This document shows, piece after piece, positions 59,039 to 64,000 of a DNA stretch of 64,000 nt. The first letter of the stretch is position 1, and every line of letters begins with the position of its first letter. The notes under the pieces are model-generated. The model did not search any database, was not told where the DNA came from, and was given only the letters and a program-made list of their open reading frames with translations. The stretch is from Amanita rubescens (taxonomy: Eukaryota > Basidiomycota > Agaricomycetes > Agaricales > Amanitaceae), in NCBI GenBank assembly GCA_015039365.1, contig WION01000021.1, forward strand, positions 248,001-312,000. The letters run 5' to 3'. Position numbers and translations under genes: made by a program.

Positions 59039-61652
59039 ATGACGACTAGCCCGCCAAGTAAGCGAATCAAGCTGGAGTCGCGGTCGCCTACGACGCCTAA
59101 ACTATATCCTAATGAGGACATTGTTGAGGATGAAATTCACTGCAGCATTTGTTTGCAAGTAATTAATGATCAAACCGTCATACCCAATTGCTCGCACGAG
59201 TTTTGTTTTGAATGTCTCTTGATATGGACTAGTAAGTGCACAAGCCCCAACCGTAGGGATAGGAATGACGTGAAATCATGATATTCCAGAGCAGTCGCGA
59301 CGTTGTCCATTATGTGCACAAGCTATCGGGGAATACCTGATTCATAACATCAGGTCCAAATATGATTTTAGCAAGCACTACCTTGCGCCCTTACGCACCT
59401 CACCTGCTCCGCAAGTCCCGCTACATGCAACTAGTTCGGTGCCGACGACACGGGTGGAGCGACGGAGGACGGCAAGGGATCGGGAAAGGGAGAGGAGGGA
59501 ACGCGAGGAGCTGGACGAGGTCGACAAGCTTGAACGTTCTATCATGAAACGGCGGTGGATTTATCAGCACCATCTGTACGCAAAGGTGTGTTGACAACTT
59601 GCTGCCAAATTTAAAACTCTAATATGACGTCTTGTGAAGCATGTCGCGTCGAATGCTTTCACCCGATATAAGCCATACCCTTCTCCGGCACAATTTTCAG
59701 CCTCCCAGGATCTGATATCGCGCACTACAAGTTTCGTTCGAAGGGAGTTGCAGGTGTGGCCAAATCTGGATGTGGAGGTGAGTCGGAACCGCGTAAGTTA
59801 CTCGACGGAATGAAATTCATGTACCTCAGTTTCTTACAACCTTCACAATTTCGATCATGAAATCTATTGATATCCGGTCAGAGTCGGCCGTAAAATTGCT
59901 GACAGAGTTTCTGGACATAGATGAACCATACGTCGAGGGCCGCAGACACATCAACGCTGAACACTTTGCACATGGTAATTTCGTCGACGTCCTTCGAGAT
60001 TTATTCTGATAAATAGCATAGAAATTTATTCGTTTGTGAGGTCGCCTTATCGAGACTTATTTATTTACGACGATGCCGTGCAGGTGGTGTATAGTCCAAC
60101 ATGATACATTTTTCATGTGACTAATACATGCTTACAGTACGATATACCTACAGATATACCACCACTTCCTCATTTTCGGGAAAGTCGCAGGAGATGGAGA
60201 AGGTCGCGATCTCTGTCTCGTCCTCCCTCTAGTCGTTCTAGAAGCCACTCGCCCGTATTAAGATCCATTTCTCCCCGTGAAGACCCTCATTCCAGATCGG
60301 AGAGGGATTCGCGCAATCCGTCGTCACATACCCGATCGCCATCTGACGCAAGTATTCACGTTTGTGAGAGTGACAAACGTCCTGAATCTGCCCGTCCATC
60401 TTCTTCAAGACAAGAAACAAAGAAGTCTTCTCAATCAAAGTGGCGCCAGCCAGATCCGGGGTCTTCCCTTTCTGGTAGATGTAGAAACCCTTCTGACGAC
60501 GGTGACGGCTCCCCAAGATCTGTCCCAGGCCAGACATCCGAGAGGTCACGAATGGTCGATCTAGGTGCTAGGCAACGATCTGAAGACGCTCGCTCTAGCG
60601 ATACGTCACACCTACGAGATCAGCGGTTTATGAAATTTCATAAAGCACCAATACACCCAAAGGGAAAGTTGAAAGAGGATGACACAAAGCAGATTTCATC
60701 TATCAACATTTACCACGATAACGCTGCAGAATCACATTCATTACCCACACAACCGAGAATAGCCACGTATAAGCCGCCTCGTAACCGGAGCCTCCGCGAA
60801 TCCGTGGAGGCATACCTCGGCGGTGGAAGAAGGATGATCCCCGCGGCAGGCAATGATATGAATGCGGAACGCAAGGACAGTCAATCACACGCAGAAAATA
60901 ATCTTTTGTTGCTACCAGGTAGCTTCTGACCTTATCTATCCGAGTCATTGACGAATTTGGTTCCTTCAACGACAGACAATACACCACAATTGATCATGAG
61001 TGGTCGCGAGCCCCGAAATAGCATGTCAGGGACAATCGCGGCGACTGAATTTGAGAACTCTCTGTATTCAAGCGAGACAAGTTATTCGCCGCTATCCAGA
61101 CAAAGTTCACAGCAACATTCGTCAGCCCACGATCGTCGTGAGGATCTGAATAAGTCCGTGAATGGAGAGTGCTCCGGAAATTCACACGTGTTTCCCAGTT
61201 CCCTGTCGAGGCTCGGCCCTCGCGTTCTTGCGAAGGACAGCACAGTTACTCCCCTGGCAACATCGTCTCGAGGTGACTCTGGTGGAGAGGCTGACACCGG
61301 AACCGCCTGGCCAACTAGCGACAATAACCTGACTCAGATCGAACCTAGTGGCATTAGTCATTCGCAGTTCGCCGAGTCGGATTTACGATCACGGTTGCTC
61401 TCGCGCCTGCAAGAAGGAAAAGAACATGCATGTAATTCTTGGTTTCACAAACATTTCTAACGTGCGTGAGAGGACTGACATAATCCTATAGTGTCAGCAT
61501 CGGCCGCGCGCCGCGCCACGGAAGAGCAAGGGCAAGGTTCTAGGTTCATAGATCCGATTATTGCCGAGGAGCAATTGAAAAAGCGCGCACAGCTACGAAT
61601 GAAATTGGCAGCTGAGAAACGTGTAATGTTGAGCGGTCACAACGAAGGATAA
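59039..61652 (+). CDS. TOPORS-like RING-finger E3 ligase with SR-rich region
   Basis: About eight exons. The RING domain near the start reads IHCSICLQVINDQTVIPNC, SHEFCFECLLIWT, then RRCPLCAQAIGEYLIHNI (C3HC4 order). Next come a basic stretch (RERERREREELDEVDKLERS), FVRRELQVWPNLDVEFLTTF, SIMKSIDIRSESAVKLL and FVRSPYRDLFIYDDAVQYD. This arrangement matches metazoan TOPORS and its fungal relatives, dual ubiquitin/SUMO E3 ligases of the nucleus. A long disordered Arg/Ser-rich part follows (RRWRRSRSLSRPPSSRSRS), then a C-terminal basic helix (EEQLKKRAQLRMKLAAEKR) ending at 61652. Each intron restores frame, including those at 59230-59290, 59586-59640, 60007-60136 (in parts), 60917-60975 and 61433-61491. 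Confidence 0.88.
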
Positions 61653-62422
61653 GGATGATCACACGGGGACTGTTTACTTTTATAGAATCACTTACGGTGA
61701 TGGCAATTCTATACTTGTTGCTGGCATATCCTGTTTCACAATCCCCTTTACTCGTTGCACACCACATGTGTGCAACACCCTGTCACTTTATCCATTCCCT
61801 GCCATCAAATTACCTGCGGTTGTTAGAATCTCTGCATTGAATAAAATATATTTTAATATTGATAATTAGTGTGTCAGTGCACGAAATACTGCTTTATACT
61901 GGAGTAACGGTGTAGGATTAACATATGGGAGGATGACTGTATCATACTATGCAACAATGGAAGTGGGAATGAGAGATATGGTAAATGCTCGCAAATCATA
62001 TCTAATAGAGTTCGAGGTCCGTGGGGAGGGAGTGTGCCTGAGAAGCCGTTGGGCGGGTGAATTGCCGAAACAAAGAGAATTCTAGAATCAACGAGAGCAT
62101 GGATACCTGTGAAGAGCATGGATGAGTTGAAAGAAATTATGCAGTGTTAGGTATTTTTATGATGCGCAGCAAAGGTGTTGCTTTCATGATGAGTAAAGCG
62201 AAGGCGATTGCGGAAAGCTAAAGAACGTCGTTTCTCCATCTAGTCAAAAGATATTAAATGGCGAACTGATTAAGCCCGATCAGTATACTTGAGTGAGAGT
62301 TGTGCGAAGATGAATTGATGCAACAAAACTTGGGCGATTGCATCTTTGCCAGTTCCTTTATTAGACCGGCCATGCACCCCGAGCTTTGAGGGAAAATGAT
62401 GCGATAGGTGGCTCACACCTGC
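61653..62422. other. Intergenic between convergent genes, with a hairpin
   Basis: 3' flanks of the TOPORS-like and homeodomain genes. A perfect 9-bp stem, 5-nt loop lies at 61754-61776 (GTTGCACAC / GTGTGCAAC). No gene seen. Confidence 0.55.
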
Positions 62423-63977
62423 TCATCTCCTGTCGCCCATGTGCTCCGTATCTGACGGTGGCAATGGTGGTGAAGGAACAGGAGGTGATGGCGTCGCGAA
62501 TGGAATGACAGTTGCTCGCACCGGATCATAACGACCCACACGAGACTGATGAGGCGGAGGTACTTGAGGCGCACTCGGCGGTGCATCCCTAGAGGTTTCC
62601 TCAGCGATGAGCTCAGTTGCATCAATTCGATCAGTATTCGGAGTTGAAACAATTGGTAAGAGCGATGGACGCGCAAGAGGAACAAAAAATGGCTGAGTGG
62701 GGGAGACGGGGCCTCGACTAGTGCTTAGGGGTGGCCAGATGGTTGGGCGAGTCGGTAGAGGTGTGAACAATCTCATGTCCCACTGTGGCTGAGGCTGTAA
62801 GGTGGACGGAGGAGGGATGGAACCAGGCGCAGCACTGCCGCCAGTCAAAGTACCAGAAACACGGGGCGTGTAATGGATGAATGGCCTGTTCATCGTCGCA
62901 GGCGGGGCTATAGTATCAACGTAAGGCTGACTCGCTGCGAGTGGCGGAGGAGGGGCTCCAGGCGGAGAAATGCTGGCTCTCGTTCGCTCCCCCGACCCAA
63001 GCGCAATTGGAGGGAGGGCGCAATAAGCGTCCTGATGATGTGAAGGAAAGCTCAATGGTATAGGCAATAGATTTCCTGGCGTTGGGCTTGTTGGCGGAGA
63101 AATTTTGTGCACCAGACGTGATGAACCTGCAGAAGAAGAGTGGACATCGAGTTGACCGATCTGGGGAAGCGAGATGCTACTGCTGTTGCGGCCACCAAGT
63201 GGCGTACCACGTGGATGCATATCCAACCCAGGCACACCTGGTCCGAGCAGCTGTGGTGCATCCGACAGACTCGAATATGAATCTGGCGTTGAGACTGGGG
63301 CACTTGCAGAGTGCAGTGATTGTGAGCTACCGGGAGCCAATTGCATTAATGACTGCGGGTCTGCACCAGGATGAGTGCTGAAGGAAGGCTGGACCCCGTA
63401 TTCGGGACCAGATGGAGGCATAGATGAAAATGCACCATACTGAGGATGCTTGGTGTTTGGGTCACTCTGGCTGCGTGGTCGTCTAGCCTTCTGACGTTGA
63501 TTCTACACGCGAATTCACATGAGAAAAATACAATTTAAGAAAGGTTTCCATCATTACCTGAAACCAGATCTAGACGTCAATTTAAGATTTGCGTTAGACT
63601 CGCGTGTTTGGTTCACACGTACCTGTACCTTCCTTGCGCTAAGGCCGATTAAGCGACCAACTTCCTCACGCTTTGCAGTGGTTGGAAAGCGAGACTGTTA
63701 TTGTCATAAAAAAGTGGTACTTACGTTCGACTTGATGGACACATACCTGATTCAATAATGAATGGAGGACTGCTGCTTGATAGGGCGTAGTCAACGTTCG
63801 CGTCCGCTTTTTCTTGGGTAGAACCGTTTCGCCGGCCGTATTGGATTGTGCACCCTGCGCCATCAATGTATTATTACTGGTGGAAGAGCTGGCAACATTG
63901 TCTTGTTGACATTGCAGTGACCCCGGAGGCCCATCGGATTCTGAGGTGACATTGGATGATCGAATTCGTTTCGCCAT
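62423..63977 (-). CDS. Homeodomain transcription factor
   Basis: Four exons: 63977-63747, 63694-63623, 63569-63558 and 63502-62423, 464 residues. A basic stretch KKKRTRTLTTPYQAAVLHSL begins the homeodomain (about residue 54); it continues SRFPTTAKREEVGRLIGLSA, then RKVQ|IWFQ|NQRQKARR. Helix 3 has W48, F49, N51 and R53 as required for DNA binding. The third exon is only 12 nt and encodes IWFQ. The remaining 350 residues are Pro/Ser-rich and probably disordered. It is nuclear; targets are unknown. Nothing nearby marks it as a mating-type HD gene (no partner HD gene or MIP gene in view), so a developmental regulator is more likely. Confidence 0.9.
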
Positions 63978-64000
63978 ATGTTGGTCGGGAATACTACTTT

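Noticed and set aside
62423..63977. Calling the homeodomain gene a mating-type HD gene
   Set aside because: No divergently paired HD1/HD2 partner or mitochondrial intermediate peptidase gene is visible.

Overview
The window comes from a fungal nuclear genome, most likely an Agaricomycete (mushroom-forming basidiomycete). Genes are split by many 45-70 nt GT-AG introns. The recognisable families are typical of that group: fungal HNH_2 nuclease-like proteins, AIG1-like P-loop GTPases with a Cys/His C-terminus, a DUF6593-type protein, a HET-domain protein, a fused spermidine synthase/saccharopine reductase, CTH-type tyrosinases, and leucine-rich F-box proteins. All gene models here were spliced by eye, so exon ends are predictions.

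The left part (1-15 kb) is accessory in character. It holds the 3' part of an MFS quinate/hexose permease (1-1795, -), a gene-poor stretch, an HNH_2-family gene (5711-7012, -), and a tandem family of single-pass membrane proteins with PPxY tails (8548-10012 and 10554-12012, -; truncated third copy at 7.9-8.2 kb). A low-complexity hypothetical gene (12938-13618, +) and a DUF6593-type gene (14332-15140, +) follow.

The segment 16-33 kb is a repeat-built cluster. It has three related P-loop GTPase genes (16.4-18.3 kb, 5' end doubtful; 27.0-27.6 kb, truncated; 30.75-32.78 kb, complete), two nearly identical intact HNH-type genes (19146-20416 and 24664-25925) and a HET-domain gene between the two HNH copies (21.3-23.8 kb). 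Leader segments are shared by the HNH and GTPase genes, and a scrap of GTPase 3' coding sequence follows the stop of each HNH gene. This combination is the best candidate in the window for an undescribed (allorecognition or defence-like) system. A small secreted-protein gene (28219-28883, +) and a broken gene (29.4-30.1 kb, -) also lie here.

From 33 to 52 kb the window is mostly conserved core genes: SPE3-LYS9 fusion (-), F-box/LRR (-), two tandem tyrosinases (-), BRF1 of TFIIIB (-), a second F-box protein (+), an Atl1-like alkyltransferase-like DNA-repair protein (+) and a poorly resolved membrane protein (+). From 52 to 64 kb come a small beta-trefoil-like protein (-), an 825-bp Mutator-like non-autonomous transposon with perfect 94-bp terminal inverted repeats, a 9-bp target duplication and two convergent tRNA-like units, a tandem pair of short-chain dehydrogenase-like genes (+), a TOPORS-like RING E3 ligase (+) and a homeodomain transcription factor with a 12-nt micro-exon (-).
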